Assembly (NCBI GenBank): GCA_947034885.2
Contig: OX344749.2
Span: 1,614,501 to 1,678,500 of the forward strand
DNA: 64,000 nucleotides
Direction: 5' to 3'
DNA from: Thuidium tamariscinum
Lineage: Eukaryota; Streptophyta; Bryopsida; Hypnales; Thuidiaceae
Below the pieces are notes generated by a model. It did not search any database. It saw only the letters and a list, made by a program, of their open reading frames with translations, and was not told the origin of the DNA. Shown here in pieces: positions 14,001 to 25,786 of this stretch (positions are counted from its first letter, which is position 1; each line of letters opens with the position of its first letter). Position numbers and translations under genes: made by a program.

Positions 14001-15259
14001 TTTGAAGTAGAAAAGGTTAATATACTTTTGGAAAAGATTTCAATGAATTTGATTAACTTATTTTGGCACTTCAATGCCTTGTTTGGTTGTTAATTTGTTA
14101 ATACAATTTTTGTTTTAAAAAAATGTAGGGACATTCTATTGTCTTTTATAATAGAATAATGAAAACCTTTCAAGAAATGAAAATTAAAGATAATTAAGGG
14201 GAGAAACTGCACCTAAATCCCCTCAAGACATTATAAATTAAAGAAAACTATTAAGGTACTTCAAAAGCCATACAGCTCAATACATATAATATATATAAGA
14301 TATATTAAAGAACTTTATGGATCATTTTGGGAACTCTGTGACTGTATATCCTGAGGATAATTCTTATCCAAATTGCATTCATAAAATAAAATAAAAGATT
14401 CTTTTAATATCTTCTTGCATGGAATATACCAAAGAGACAGTTTCTATGACACTTCACCTTCCTATTGTTGTTGAAATGTTCCTATCTACGATCTTTTGTT
14501 AGCAACATTGAATTTTATTTTTGGTAGGTACAATTCCTAATGTAGTTTGGTGAAAAACTCAAAGAGTTTGAGGATTGTTGGTGTTGCTTCTGAACCAATT
14601 TGATCATATTGTTGATCTCGTAAAGCATTCTCATTGAACACACAAAGCCCTATTATTTGCTTGTGGATTTGGAGTCACTTTAGTTTTATATTAAGTGCGT
14701 GATGCAGTTGATCTAGTGCATGAGGAATTACAATTGAGAGCACAAAGCGTTTCAATCCTATTGTTGTTGATTTAGAAGAGTTAGATTGTAGTGGAGTCTG
14801 AAAGAAGAATTCTACTCTGAACTTTGAAGTGCCCACGGAGTGGAACTACTTTGCATTCAAATACAAGAAAAGAAGTGGTAGACAGAGGTGGTGGATTCCA
14901 AGACAAGTACTCTTTCTTAGCAACCTCTCATCCCTTTGTAATGTAGTTTGATCGGAACAATTAACAATATTGACAACTGAATTTGCTCATTTATTGTAGC
15001 ACCTCTTTTTACTACCGCTTTCTTGGTTTCTTTTTGCAATAGCTTGAGCAGTTGAACTTGATTTTCTAAGGACCCAAAAGCCCATGTTCAAGCTTATGTC
15101 TCTTGAAACAAATCTAAAAAGTTTACATAGTAGTTTTCATTTGTTCCAAAAAGCTATTGATATGAATTGAATCAATACAAGCATCTAAAATGATCTAGAG
15201 TCTATAATATTTTAATTTGGTGTGTGTTGTTATTTGTATTCATAGGTTGAATCACTGAA
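11011..15259. other. AT-rich intergenic desert
   Basis: No coding signal was found on either strand. It contains an (AT)n stretch with one G near 13268-13291 and many A/T runs. Its last 700 bp (from about 14520) are less AT-rich and may include the promoter and leader of the S1-family gene. Confidence 0.5.
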
Positions 15260-15673
15260 ATGGAAAATCCAAACCGGATACAAGTATCGCCAATGTTGTT
15301 GACAATGGTGTTGCTGGTGGTGGTGGCAAGCTTAAACCCTTTAGCCACAGAAGCCAGTAAAGCGGATGTAAACATTTGGAACAATATCGGGGAAAACCAA
15401 GTCCTGCAACTGCAATGCGCGTCTCGAGACAACCACTTGGGGCGACACACCCTTACCTATGGCGACAAGTTTGGGTGGGGATTTTCACCTAACATTTTTG
15501 GTACAACTCTCTTCTACTGTGAATTGGTTTGGGGACTTCATTACCTAAGTTTTGTGGCTTGGCGAAATACCTTTCCAGCTCCTTGCCAACATTGTGAGTA
15601 TCGCGTAGGACCTGATGGCATCTATAGGAATGAGCGTGGGCTTCCGCCTCTTCTTGTTTTCACTTGGCATTGA
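15260..15673 (+). CDS. S-protein homolog (plant self-incompatibility S1 family)
   Basis: This intronless gene of 137 residues encodes a small secreted beta-sandwich-type protein of the S1 family (PF05938), known from poppy self-incompatibility and many plant S-protein homologs of mostly unknown role. It starts with a signal peptide (PMLLTMVLLVVVASL, cleavage near residue 30-34). The mature part follows family order: VNIWNNIG, LQLQCASRDNHLG, LTYGDKFGWGF, FGTTLFYCELVW, then CQHCEYRVGPDGIY. Four cysteines (53, 87, 109, 112) occupy the family positions for two disulfides. Length and the absence of introns fit the family. The ATG at 15260 gives a proper signal peptide. It stands alone in an AT-rich desert, and the frame is intact. 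Confidence 0.9.
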   Translation: MENPNRIQVSPMLLTMVLLVVVASLNPLATEASKADVNIWNNIGENQVLQLQCASRDNHLGRHTLTYGDKFGWGFSPNIFGTTLFYCELVWGLHYLSFVAWRNTFPAPCQHCEYRVGPDGIYRNERGLPPLLVFTWH

Positions 15674-15850
15674 GAATGGAATGGAATCAATCAAATGTGG
15701 CTTTGAATAGAATAGGAAATCATGTAACTATGCAGGTGTGTGTTCGCTGAGGATGTGGTTGAAGACTCATACTTTTTATGTAGAAGTTGATTGAGAGATT
15801 AATTCTCTTTTCACCAACTTTGTGTAAGAGCTTTTATGCTTCATCATATA

Positions 15851-15856
15851 ATAAAA
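15851..15856 (+). terminator. Likely poly(A) signal of the S1-family gene
   Basis: AATAAA lies about 180 bp after the stop codon in a T/A-rich context. It is the only canonical signal close downstream. Confidence 0.5.
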
Positions 15857-16064
15857 GACTAAATATCCTTGAAAGAATTATTTTTATGTATACAAAGAGT
15901 CAGCTTTTTTGGCTACCAAATATTTCATGTTTTATGGTTTACATTGGCATTGAAATGAAGTAGAGGAGGCTAAGCAAAATTACTACATGTAAGGGAGTTT
16001 GAGCAAGATCTTATACTTGAAAAATAAATTTTTTTATTCCATTGGTATATACAACATCTTGTAA

Positions 16065-16335
16065 TATAGTTGCTTGCTTATTAGCTCTTAGTTGAAATGA
16101 AGGAGGAGTTTAGGTATAGGTTTGGATATTGACATGTGAGCTAGTTTGAATTGGACCTAACTTAAAAAGTAAATTGATATCAAATGGACACGACCTCTCA
16201 TAGCATAGTTGGTAGTTTATTGGCTTTTAGTCTAAGATGAGAAGGTTTACATTGGCAAAAGCTCCATATAGTGTTGCTTGAATACGACTTGACTCATAAA
16301 GCAAACTAATGTTACATAGACAAAGTCTCTTGCTC
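16065..16335. repeat. Degenerate tandem duplication with tRNA-like phrases
   Basis: Two units of about 135 bp (from about 16068 and about 16205) share the order TAGTTG-nnn-TTTATTGGCTTTTAG, then GACTT/GACCT-AACT, then AGCAAACTAATGTTACAT-like. The second unit contains a phrase like the D-arm and anticodon part of a tRNA (AGTTGGTAG...TTGGCTTTTAGTCTAA), but the T-arm is not recognisable. It could be a relic of a tRNA-derived SINE. Evidence is weak. Confidence 0.3.
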
Positions 16336-17490
16336 GCATACTAGTTAAGATTTTTGTTTTACATTGATTTACATAAAGTAACTTATAAGGCCAATTAGTT
16401 GGAAGAGCATCATATCTCCACAAATCTATAGCAATGATGATAAGAGTTTATTACAACATTTTGAAGGTCCAACGTCACATGTCAAGAAACTACCTCATAG
16501 TTAAAGTGTTAAACTGTGAATTTCACTAAATCAACAAGATTTTTGGGTCAAAAATTGCAAAATTTAACTTAACAATAATCAACAAAGTAGCACTTGCATA
16601 GATTCATTGTTCAAGACTCAAATGTTTCAAAGTTATTTTATTGAAAAATAAATAAATAAATTTTGTATTTTTATAATGAAAATAGATTGAATTTCCTATT
16701 TATAATTCAACGCAATAGTTCAAATTTATAATATTCTAGTAATCTAATCTCCAAAAGTCATTCAATCAATCTTTCTAAACACCTATCATTTAATTTTCAA
16801 AATGCCAATTAATTTTATTAAAGAATGAAACTAAGAATAAAAGGTGTTTTTTTCCAAAAGCTTTGTATTAAAGTACCAAAGTCAAGGACAAAAAGACTCC
16901 ATTTCTCATTGAGATACTCTCTACAAAGTCAATACTTAACTAAATATTACAACTACCTACTTATTTAGAAAGCCAAGGAAGAAAGACAAAATGTATTAGA
17001 CTCTTAGGCATATCAAACCAAGAGAAATAATGTTTTGAAAATTAGAAATAATAAATTAAAATCAAATTTATAGGGCTCCAAAAGTTGTTATAAATCCACC
17101 AACAATCTACTGCAACCAATTTATATTTATCTATTTTCAAACTAGAAGACATTTGCTTGATTTGAGGAACTTCAAGCTCTAATTAAAGAGCAATTTGAAA
17201 CCTAAATTGTTGAATGTTGATGAGCATGGCACAATCCTGATAAACCATAGGTGAAAAATTGTCCTTGCATGGGTGCTTTATTCACACCCTTGGAATAACA
17301 TGATTGCAAGAAAGGGCTATCTTTTTTGGTGTCACAATTGAAGTGACTTTCATGCCATTGGTAATAACTTTTGGGGCATGAAGACAATTTACTTGAAATT
17401 TTTATTAAAGATGTCCAACTTGATAATAATGAGATTTCTTATTTTTCAAAAATTTCCAAGAAACATTTACTAATTAAATTTTAATTTAAC
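16336..17490. other. AT-rich intergenic stretch
   Basis: Nothing recognisable was found, only short frames without domain features. Confidence 0.45.
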
Positions 17491-17499
17491 TAATTTATC

Positions 17500-18130
17500 A
17501 CACTTTGTGATTTAGGGTTTTTTTAGTACTATGGAGTATCCAAAATTAGTGATGTAGACTTGAAATTTATGCGGTCTACTCCTACACTAGAGATTCATGT
17601 GTCCACTAAAAAGAATTTTTAAAAAGCATTATTTTATATCCTCTACATTCATACAAATAGGGACCTCTTGTACAAGCAATTCTGAACATTGAAAATGGTT
17701 TCAAAATCATTCTTTTGGTGAAATCTCATCACCATCAATCCTTCCCAAATTTCCAATTTTTACTTTTAAAAAAAAAATCTTTTCATATTTTTTATAAATT
17801 ATTACAATTTAAAATGTAAAAATGCTCATTTTCATGAGATTTTGCACTTGTCTAGTTCACCTACTTAGAAAATTTTCCTACATTTTTCCTTCTTAGGGTA
17901 CCTTCTTCTTCAAGAAATATACATTGAATATATTTTTATAAATTTTTTTAAATTTTTTTAAAATTTTTGAAGTACATTAAGAAAATGAGTATGGCAAAAC
18001 GAGACAAAAAATAGGAGGCCTTTCTTACAATCATCCTTCTAGTGTTGAGAATAATTTTATGGGTGTCTAGCATAAGTCTAAATATACCTTCAAAGCAATG
18101 AAACTTTGAGAATGGAAATCCTACCTTGAA
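17500..18130. mobile_element. Diverged copy of the foldback element family
   Basis: Phrases such as TTTAGGG-TTTTTAGTACT, then GAAATTTATGCGGTCTACT-like, then GCACTTGTCTAGTTCACCTACTTAGA occur in the same order as in the element at 26784-27508. Ends are not visible, and similarity is clear only in blocks. Confidence 0.45.
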
Positions 18131-18256
18131 TTTTCTCATTGAAAAGACTAATTCACTTGTAATTAATTTAGTAAAATGAAATTGAGCTTAGGGTTACTTT
18201 TGAAACTAACCGCATTGAAAATAAATCAAGTAAGAGTTCAAAATGGATTAAGTTCA

Positions 18257-18680
18257 TAACATTCAGTAGCCTCACTAAGGGCTGCCTTTGCCCCCTTCTC
18301 AATTTCATCCAAAAATGTGTCAATAGTATCCTTGCAAGGCATGAGCTTTTGATGGTGGAAGGCGGGGAGGAGCTCGCTGCCCATCTTGAAAATTTAGCCA
18401 GCACGTGTGAGTGTACGAGTTTTGATAGGAAACTCCGAAGGTCTGACAAATGGATGGTATGGTCGGGCCAGCCATGATGTGCACAATGAATTTCTGAACC
18501 TGAATACTGACACTGACAGACTGCCCGGCCAATTCAGAGCTCAAATCAATAGTTACTAATTTTGGACGGAATGATGTGGAATATTCCACATCATTCCATC
18601 CATTTGGATGAAATGGTGTGGAATATTTCACACCATTCCCTCCAGCAAGAGGACACTCTTTCAACTGCTACAGAATGTTA
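18257..18680. mobile_element. 424-bp MITE with TAACATTC termini
   Basis: The left end TAACATTCAGTAGC pairs with TAACATTCTGTAGC on the opposite strand at the right end. The related element at 63086-63537 has the same termini and the same subterminal block. Within it, 18568-18597 is a perfect 30-bp palindrome centred on AATATT, followed by a diverged second copy. The family is not assigned. Confidence 0.7.
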
Positions 18681-19149
18681 TATTACAAGGCTTCAATTAC
18701 CTTTTCCAAACCAGTGAAACTTCTCAATCTTGACTTTTCTATGGAAAGATAATGATCGATGAAGTTTGGACTTAAATCTAATGGGAAAAACTTTTTATGT
18801 TTTTTTCTTTGAACCAAATTTTTGAAATCAACTTCCAATTTTGGATTAAATTATAGATTAACATTTCTATCTAAATTATTTAATTCCAAAGCAAGTGGTC
18901 ATTTATCGTAGAATTTCATCTGATTCTGCTTTAATCTTGTTCTAAAATTCATACTACTCTAATTTCTTTGTTATGATTCCAATTTTTGAAGTTAAAATAA
19001 TTTTGGAAACCTAAAATTATTATTTAAAAGATATTGACCCCAATTTATTCTTAAGATTCTTTAAGAAATTTCTTGATTATTCTATTAATTTTTGTAAGTT
19101 TCCTATTTTTTGATCCTAAAGGTTATTTTTAAGTCTAAGTAGTTTATAA

Positions 19150-20356
19150 CCCCTAAAGTTTTTTTGATTATGTTTTCACCAAAAACGCTCTAAAATTGCA
19201 ATTTATAATACAAGTGCAAAATTTTAGAAAAAAGAAATTTTTTGACACATGAAACCATAGGATCTTATAGTAAGGTGGTTTGAAAAGATGTGGAAAAAGT
19301 TTCAAAAATTTCCACCATGTAGATTGCAAGATATTAACATTTATATTGATCAAAATCCTTTTTTTATCCTTGCAAAAATCCGCGCAACCGCACTTCCCAA
19401 GGGCACATTTGTATGAAAAAATATTCAAAATTATGGTTATTCTTTGGATTCATCCTTCAATTCAAGTTGGATACATGCTCAAAAAATTTCAAAAAATTTG
19501 GAATTGTACAACATATAAGAAAAAAATAGTGAGTACAAAGAAGTAGAAAATGATTCAAAATACTAAATTTTGAACAATTTATTTATGGAAATGTATAATG
19601 CCAATTCAAATGGTTGTAATATTATAATAAACAACCTTCACCCAATCTTTTAATTTTTTTTCAAAAATATTAAAAATTGAATTAAATAAAGGACTTCAAA
19701 CTTTTTTGTAGAATAGAGATTCTATAACTACCCGCAAACCACTCCAAACTAAAACTCCTCATAGTTTTCATTTCATTAATCAAAATGGAATGATTCAAAT
19801 CTTTTTACATAGATATAAATCTAATAAACTAATTTCAAGTTTTTAGTTTTTAGTGTTTTCAAAAAGTGATTATTAAAGAAAGTTTTTGAATTGCCCAAGC
19901 TACCTAAAGATCTAAGAAAACTACATATCATGAAATACCTTTTTAACAATTGAGTTATTTCTAAAGTCCCCTTCGCTTTGGGCATGACTTTTTTTGAAAT
20001 TGAGAAGGCAACAATAGTTGAAGCATAAAACTTTTTTGCAAGATACTTATGTCATACAACTTCAAAAGTGGAGACCAAACTTTTTTAGGCACCATTTTGA
20101 TGGAAAAATAAGTTTCATACCCACTTTTTTAACTCAACCGGCTTTTTCGCAAAACTCATGGGTTTAAACCCTGGTTTAGTGTATTTTACAAATAACTCAA
20201 ATGTAGTAAAAAATTATGAAAATTGTTGGGCCTTAAAGCTATTCCTTGGACACATGTTGTGTGAAAAATTCAAAAAAAATAAAATAAAAACTCCATTTAC
20301 AATGAGTTGCTCAAAATTGCTATGTTGCCAAAAAATACAGTTTGGTCCTTTAGGAG
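19150..20356. mobile_element. 1.2-kb TTAA-bounded element, piggyBac-like
   Basis: The left end is CCCCTAAAGT (flank ATAA, probably a mutated TTAA) and the right end, reverse-complemented, CTCCTAAAGG followed outside by TTAA (20357-20360). Both ends and the interior match the element at 28468-29391 in opposite orientation. An open frame of 88 codons is shared by the two copies but starts at TTG and diverges as fast as the DNA, so I do not call it coding. Confidence 0.7.
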
Positions 20357-20396
20357 TTAATTAAAAGTTTGTGAAATTATCTTTCTCAAAAGTTAA

Positions 20397-20636
20397 CCCT
20401 TGAGTGCCAGAGCAAAATTCTTGAATTTGAGACCTTTCTCAACTCATTCCAATCAAATTGTCTCCTAAATTGAGATCCACATGCTTCAATTGTATTGATT
20501 GGTAGTAGAAACAAGTCTTAAGGTGTGGGGAAAAGGATGTGTTCTTTGACCGTACTATTGAAAAGATTATAATAGTCAAACATGGAATTTTTTTGAAATA
20601 GAGAGGCCATATTTGGGGCGCTTGGGCGCTCAGGGG
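20397..20636. mobile_element. 240-bp TTAA-bounded MITE, piggyBac-like
   Basis: TTAA at 20393-20396 and 20637-20640 flank termini CCCTTGAGTGCC (left) and CCCCTGAGCGCC (right, reverse-complemented). This closely resembles the general piggyBac terminus (TTAA-CCCTTTG...GCC). No coding sequence is present. It lies only 36 bp from the preceding TTAA element. Confidence 0.78.
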
Positions 20637-20640
20637 TTAA

Positions 20641-21572
20641 ACTATTTAATTTTTGACTTTGCTATCGTAAGTTATTCGTGGATGAAAATTGACCACCAAA
20701 TAGTTCATCAACTTTCACCCACCAATTTTTTTTACTTATACTTAAAAAAATTCCACTTTTGATTTCTCATTTTTATTTAGATTCTTAAATTTTCTTTATT
20801 GTTCCTTATGGATGAATCCCAAGCTTTTCATCCAAATTTAAAATTATTTTCATCCGATTGTAACTTCTAACTTTCATCCATTTTCTACCTATAATATCTT
20901 CTTAGAAAACTATTCCAATTTCCAAAATACTTTTGGATTCTATTTCTTAATTTTTAATCATCCTAATGATTTAATTGTAATCTCCAGCTTCTAAGTTTCC
21001 TATCTTAAATTTAATTTAGTATTTTTTTGAAAAAAAAATCTTAAAAAACCCATATATAGAGACTAACCTCAACAATTGTAGCATCTATAGACTTGTGCAT
21101 TACAATGATGTTCTCATGGTATCCAACCTCAACATCCATTTCAATCATTCTGTATTTGGATGTTGTATTCAATTGCTTATGCATTGACTTCCCGTATTTG
21201 TAACCTTCTTTCTTTTGCGGTTTTTTTTCTCCTTGAATTGTCTTTCTTGATTTTTCTATATCTCTCTAATTTTCTATTTGATTTTCAATTTTTTTTTTCA
21301 AAGTCAAATCCTTTAAAATCTAATATAATCCAATTTGCCAAATGTTTTCTAAATGGCTCTAAAAGTGAAATTAAGCTTAAATAAGCTTTACCTTTTCTCA
21401 CTAATAATTAATTCCTAAAACAATAAAAAAGTCAAAGCTTTCCCTATTTGATTTCTTTTTCCTTTTGTCTTTTATTCAAAATCAAAAATGTTGTTATTAA
21501 AGTCAACTATTCTCTAATGGTTGGTTCAAACAATTTCAAAGCCTCTACACTTCTAACTATCAAAATACAAGA
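20641..21572. other. AT-rich intergenic stretch
   Basis: No gene was recognised. The T-rich frame at 21160-21384 is low complexity. This stretch may be the eroded body of the hAT element whose C-terminal part follows. Confidence 0.4.
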
Positions 21573-21788
21573 TCTGTGGAGGATGAGAGAACATTTTCAT
21601 CCCTAGCTTTCTTGAAGTCAAAGTTGAGAGCTTCTTTGGTAGAGAATTTGGAAGTGGCATTTGGGATGTATTCACTCTTCAAACTTTCCCTTATCAGCAG
21701 GTCTTTGAAGAATGGTTTAATGCAGGAAAAAAAGGGCGTTATCTATCCCATGCATAGTTACTTGCAATCTATCGTAATTGAATCCTAG
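21573..21788 (+). pseudogene. hAT transposase C-terminal dimerisation fragment
   Basis: The frame contains ERTFSSLAFLKSKLRASL followed by VENLEVAF, which matches the hAT dimerisation motif (ERxFSxLxxIKxKLRxxL...NLExL). Catalytic parts are not recognisable upstream, so only the last exon-sized piece remains. It is a transposon relic with no active function inferred. Confidence 0.6.
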
Positions 21789-22338
21789 CATGGTTCAGCA
21801 AGAATGCAGGTTAGCATCTTTGGTGTCCAATTCTCAGGTTTATATATAGTCTTGTAGGTTGTATATTTCATGATTTGGCTTCCTAGCTTAGTAGGACAGG
21901 GCTTTAATTGAGGAACCTTATTGTTTGTGCTATGTCTATTATTTGAACTTGTAATGAAACTTTATATTGTGGGGTTGTATTCTTTATTGCAGGATTGGCT
22001 CAGCAATATGCAACTGCCTTGCAATGAGTTTATTAATCTTAACTGTTTTTTGGTTGGCACTGAAGAACATGTGTTTTGCTTATAGTTGTTCTTGTGAGTT
22101 GTGAGCATGTTGGTTTGCATGTCTATTGGTTTGGCTAAATGTATTTGCACATGGTTAGAATCTCTATTGATGTGATTTTTAGTTCTAACTTTGATGTGTA
22201 TTCTTTTAATTTAAGCATCATAGCCTCTTTGCTTGTCTGTAGATTTATGTAGCTTGTTGTATTCACATCAGTGCTTAATTGTTTGTATTTACTCTTTCTT
22301 ATACTTTCATGAGCACATTTTTACTAAGGTATTGGAAA

Positions 22339-22640
22339 GTGTGTATGTGTGTAGATTAATATTGGATTTTTTTTCTTATAATATGTGATCCTTGTTCTAC
22401 ATTTTTGTGTACATTCTAATTGAGGCATTGGAGTGTGTGTGTGTACAGGTTAATGTTGGTTGTTATTTTATACTAGTATATAATCCTTATTTTACATTTA
22501 TGTGTACATTCTTATTGAGGCATCGAAGTGTGTGTGTGTGTGTAGGTTAATGTTGGTTGTTATTTTATACTAGTATATGATCCTTACTTTACATTTAAGT
22601 GCACATTCATTCAGGCATCGAAGTGTGTGTGTGCGCGTGT
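22339..22640. repeat. About 95-bp tandem repeat with (GT)n
   Basis: (GT)n-TAGGTTAATGTTGG starts recur at 22339, 22433, 22529 and 22623 (spacing 94-96 bp), with near-identical bodies (TTATTTTATACTAGTATA, CCTTATTTTACATTTATG). It is a minisatellite with an embedded GT microsatellite. Confidence 0.85.
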
Positions 22641-23338
22641 CCAATGCAGTAGATAGAGAAGTTATAGTTTCTTTTTAGTGAGTCTTGAAGTGTTCATTTT
22701 TTAGCAGAGACTCTTATTTCAAACATATTGCCATGTAATCATATGTAATTTTGATGTTGCTCAAATATATTGCCATTTATGCTGTCATTTTTGCACTAGA
22801 TTTTGCCATGTTCGCACTAGATGCTCTTAAAATGACGCCATTTGTGCACAATGATAAGGGAGGTTGTCGCCATTTGTACGAGCTACAAAATTTCTGGGTT
22901 GCCAGAACTTCTTGCATTCTAAGCCCTAGTGTTGCCAGTAAAAGTAATTGAGTTTCGGGACCTTGTCGCCAAGTGCACTCCTTGAACTCTGACCATTTCA
23001 CCTTTAAGGCAATCCTTGGAATATGAAATTAAAAGCCATAGTGTCTACAATAATACCTTCATGTTATGGCGGACATTATTACTAACATAAAAATAGTAGT
23101 TGTTACATTGAATGTCACCTAAAATTTGTCACCTAAAACATGATTTTCTTATAGTGATGAATGCTCAATTCACCAAGCTCAATAGAAGTAGTTAATTGCA
23201 ATCATTCATTGATTCTTTTGAATCTTGTTCTTTTTCATAGGTGTTGACTATTGATGTAAGGCTTAAGTTGCACTCTAGGCTCTCATGCTTGTACCTAGCC
23301 TAACTTCCAAAAAAACTTGAAGATTTGCAAAAGTAAAT
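22641..23338. other. Intergenic stretch, nothing recognised
   Basis: Small overlapping frames at 22751-23001 on both strands show no domain. A moderately GC-rich patch lies at 22850-23010. Confidence 0.4.
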
Positions 23339-24441
23339 TTAAGGGTGAATGCAAGAAACGCTTAAAGCCTTTTGTCACACCCTAGTTTTTTATTTTATTT
23401 TTTGCCATAAATTTTGTGTTTTAGCTCCAAATGACTCAGAATTTATAGAAATGCTACTCATAGCTATTATATAACTATATTTAATTTTGGATATTTTTCA
23501 AAAATAATTTATTATTTTTAAATTGCCCCAAAATTTTCTTACAATACTCAATTTAGGGGTTTTTAGCACCATTTATCTCCAAAAAAACGAGTTTTGACCT
23601 GAAATTTGGAGAGCATGGTTTCTTAGTAGACTTATACCTAATGTCCAATTGAATTCTAAAAATACTTATTTTTAAGTGATGTAGAAGTCCACAAAGAGAG
23701 CTTCATTCTACATTTTTTTCCAAAGGTATAAAACAATATTTTGGTGAGTTTTTTAGTCAAATCTCATCACCAAATTTTTTTTTTCAAGTTTTGTATTTTT
23801 ATATATTTATAAAAAACATAATCCTATTTTTAACAAATTAAAATGTCACAAGTTGTATTTTCTTCACTAGAACTTTGGACATAGAATTCTCATAGAATTC
23901 CGGTGAAGAAAATACAACTTGTGACATTTTAATTTGTTAAAAATAGGATTATGTTTTTTATAAATACATAAAAATACAAAACTTGAAAAAAAAAATTTGG
24001 TGATGAGATTTGACTGAAAAAATCACCGAAATAATGTTTTGTATTTTTGGAAAAAAATGCAAAATGACGCTCTCTTTGTGGACTCTTACAACACTTAAAA
24101 AATAAGTATTTTGAGAATTCCTTTGGACAGTAGGTATAAGTCTACTAAGAGACCATGCTCTCTAAATTTTAGGTCAAAATTCGTTTTTTTGGAGATAATT
24201 GTTGCTAAAAACCCCTAAATTGAGTATTGTGAGAAATTTTCAGGGCTATTTAAAATTAATAAATTATTTTTGGAATATTCCCAAAATTCATTATAGATAT
24301 ATAATAGCTATGAGTAGCTTTTCTATAAATTTTGAGTCATTTGGAGCTAAAACACAAAAGTTATGGCTAAAATAAAAATATAAAACTAGAGTGTGACAAA
24401 ACGCAACAAATAGTACAAGTGTTTCTTGCATTCACCCTTAA
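23339..24441. mobile_element. 1.1-kb foldback (near-perfect palindrome) element
   Basis: The two halves (about 23339-23880 and about 23900-24441) are inverted copies of each other meeting at a short centre near 23890. Termini read TTAAGGGTGAATGCAAGAAAC on both strands. The innermost 80 bp of each arm are nearly identical. Related, non-palindromic copies lie at 26784-27508, about 17500-18130 and from 63940 to the window end. Confidence 0.85.
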
Positions 24442-24778
24442 TGACTTGTTAAAGGCTTACAAAGACAACAGACTAGACGACAACATTTTTAGCAAAACTT
24501 GCAACAATTTTAGATTCTATGACTCTATGGACCTTTGGTATCATCAAAATGGATTTGTGTTGAAACACATTTTTGCTTCTTCAATTGATTTGCCCAATGT
24601 TGAGGAAAATGAGGAAGAAGCTAGGACAAAGAGGTTGGAACCAACTCAAGAAAGTGCTTTAGAGTTCATCAAATACATGGTAGTGAACAACAAGGAGATG
24701 GTATACAACATGAAAGAATCTAATGGGTTCATAAGTGACCTTGACAAACATGTAGAAAGGTTCATTGACAAGCTTTGA
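24442..24778 (+). pseudogene. Open frame next to the foldback element, possible transposon accessory ORF
   Basis: An open frame continues for 112 codons to a TGA at 24776-24778 and reads as an acidic, Asn/Lys-rich, helix-prone protein (ending MKESNGFISDLDKHVERFIDKL-like). The first ATG is internal (about 24527) and the upstream part is cut by the foldback element, so any original gene is truncated. Its position, convergent with the PIF/Harbinger relic at 25787-28055, would fit the Myb-like accessory ORF of that superfamily, but no Myb helices are visible. This is a suggestion only. Confidence 0.3.
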
Positions 24779-25786
24779 ATTCTATATTATTTTATGTATA
24801 TATGCACTTCTTCATTATCTGTATTTCTATGTTTTTTTCTATTTATTTTGATGATTGTATCTTATCAATTGTTGTGTACTCACAATTGATGTATATGTAG
24901 AAATTCTATTTTGTTTAAGTTCACTATGGTCAATGAAATTTCATTGTTTGTCGATAATAATGAAAGGAATTCATGCTTCTTGTAATTATTTTCATTTGGA
25001 ATTGAAGCGTGATTACATCTTGTTCGCAATTGCTAAGAGTTTCTATTAGTAGGTTGTAGCAATTTCTATATGTCATTATTGGCTTTCCAAAGGAGGTTGC
25101 AAGATACCAAAGAATGTGTCATTTTGAAACCTTACTAAATTCCTATGAAGTGGAAAACTTTCTTTTTGCACATTTAAGAGGTGATTGCCTTTAAGGGAAA
25201 GGTAATCTCTTTAAAACATTATCCAATAAATTTCAAGAAGAACAAAAATGGAATCAACATTTAACCTAATTGTTTTTATACTTTCAAAGCTTTTGTGTAA
25301 TTAGTTAAAAAAATTTTGAAGCTAAATTGCAATGGTCACTAAAAGTGACCACGTCCTTAAATGTATACTTCATTTTTCTTCCTTTACTATGCCTTTCCAT
25401 CATGACCACTTACACAATATTACCTTATGAATTCATTGATGTAATGCTTAGCGAGCATTGCGGGGAACATTGTCATCTAATTGAGTATAGTTATAAAGTA
25501 TCTATGTTTTATCATTGCACAAGTCATTTACAAATCCTAATACCCTATAAGTGACAAAATGAAAAACAATTTGGTGTTAAAAATCATGTGTACTAAAGAA
25601 TTCACAATTTATATATATACCTACTTATACAATTTCATTCATGTGGAAACCACTTTTATTCATTGAAATTTTATAAGTTCTCAAAAAGAAAAATGATGAC
25701 TCTATTAGGGAGTCTTTACAAGTATAGGTTGGAAGCCAAAATGAAGAATACAATTGAAAAAAGGTTTAGAGTAGAACTAAGATCTA
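24779..25786. other. AT-rich stretch between the accessory frame and the Harbinger relic
   Basis: No coding signal was recognised. It may be internal sequence of the decayed Harbinger element. Confidence 0.4.

Noticed and set aside
18168-18664. Two overlapping - frames, one with QPLVRLLNVM also seen near 63080
   Set aside because: The shared phrase is simply the terminal repeat of the TAACATTC MITE translated in the same frame.
19280-19546. An 88-codon frame with the same start and stop in both TTAA elements (also 28996-29262 on the - strand)
   Set aside because: Both begin at TTG, not ATG. Protein identity (57 of 88) is no higher than the DNA similarity would give, so no sign of selection for a protein.
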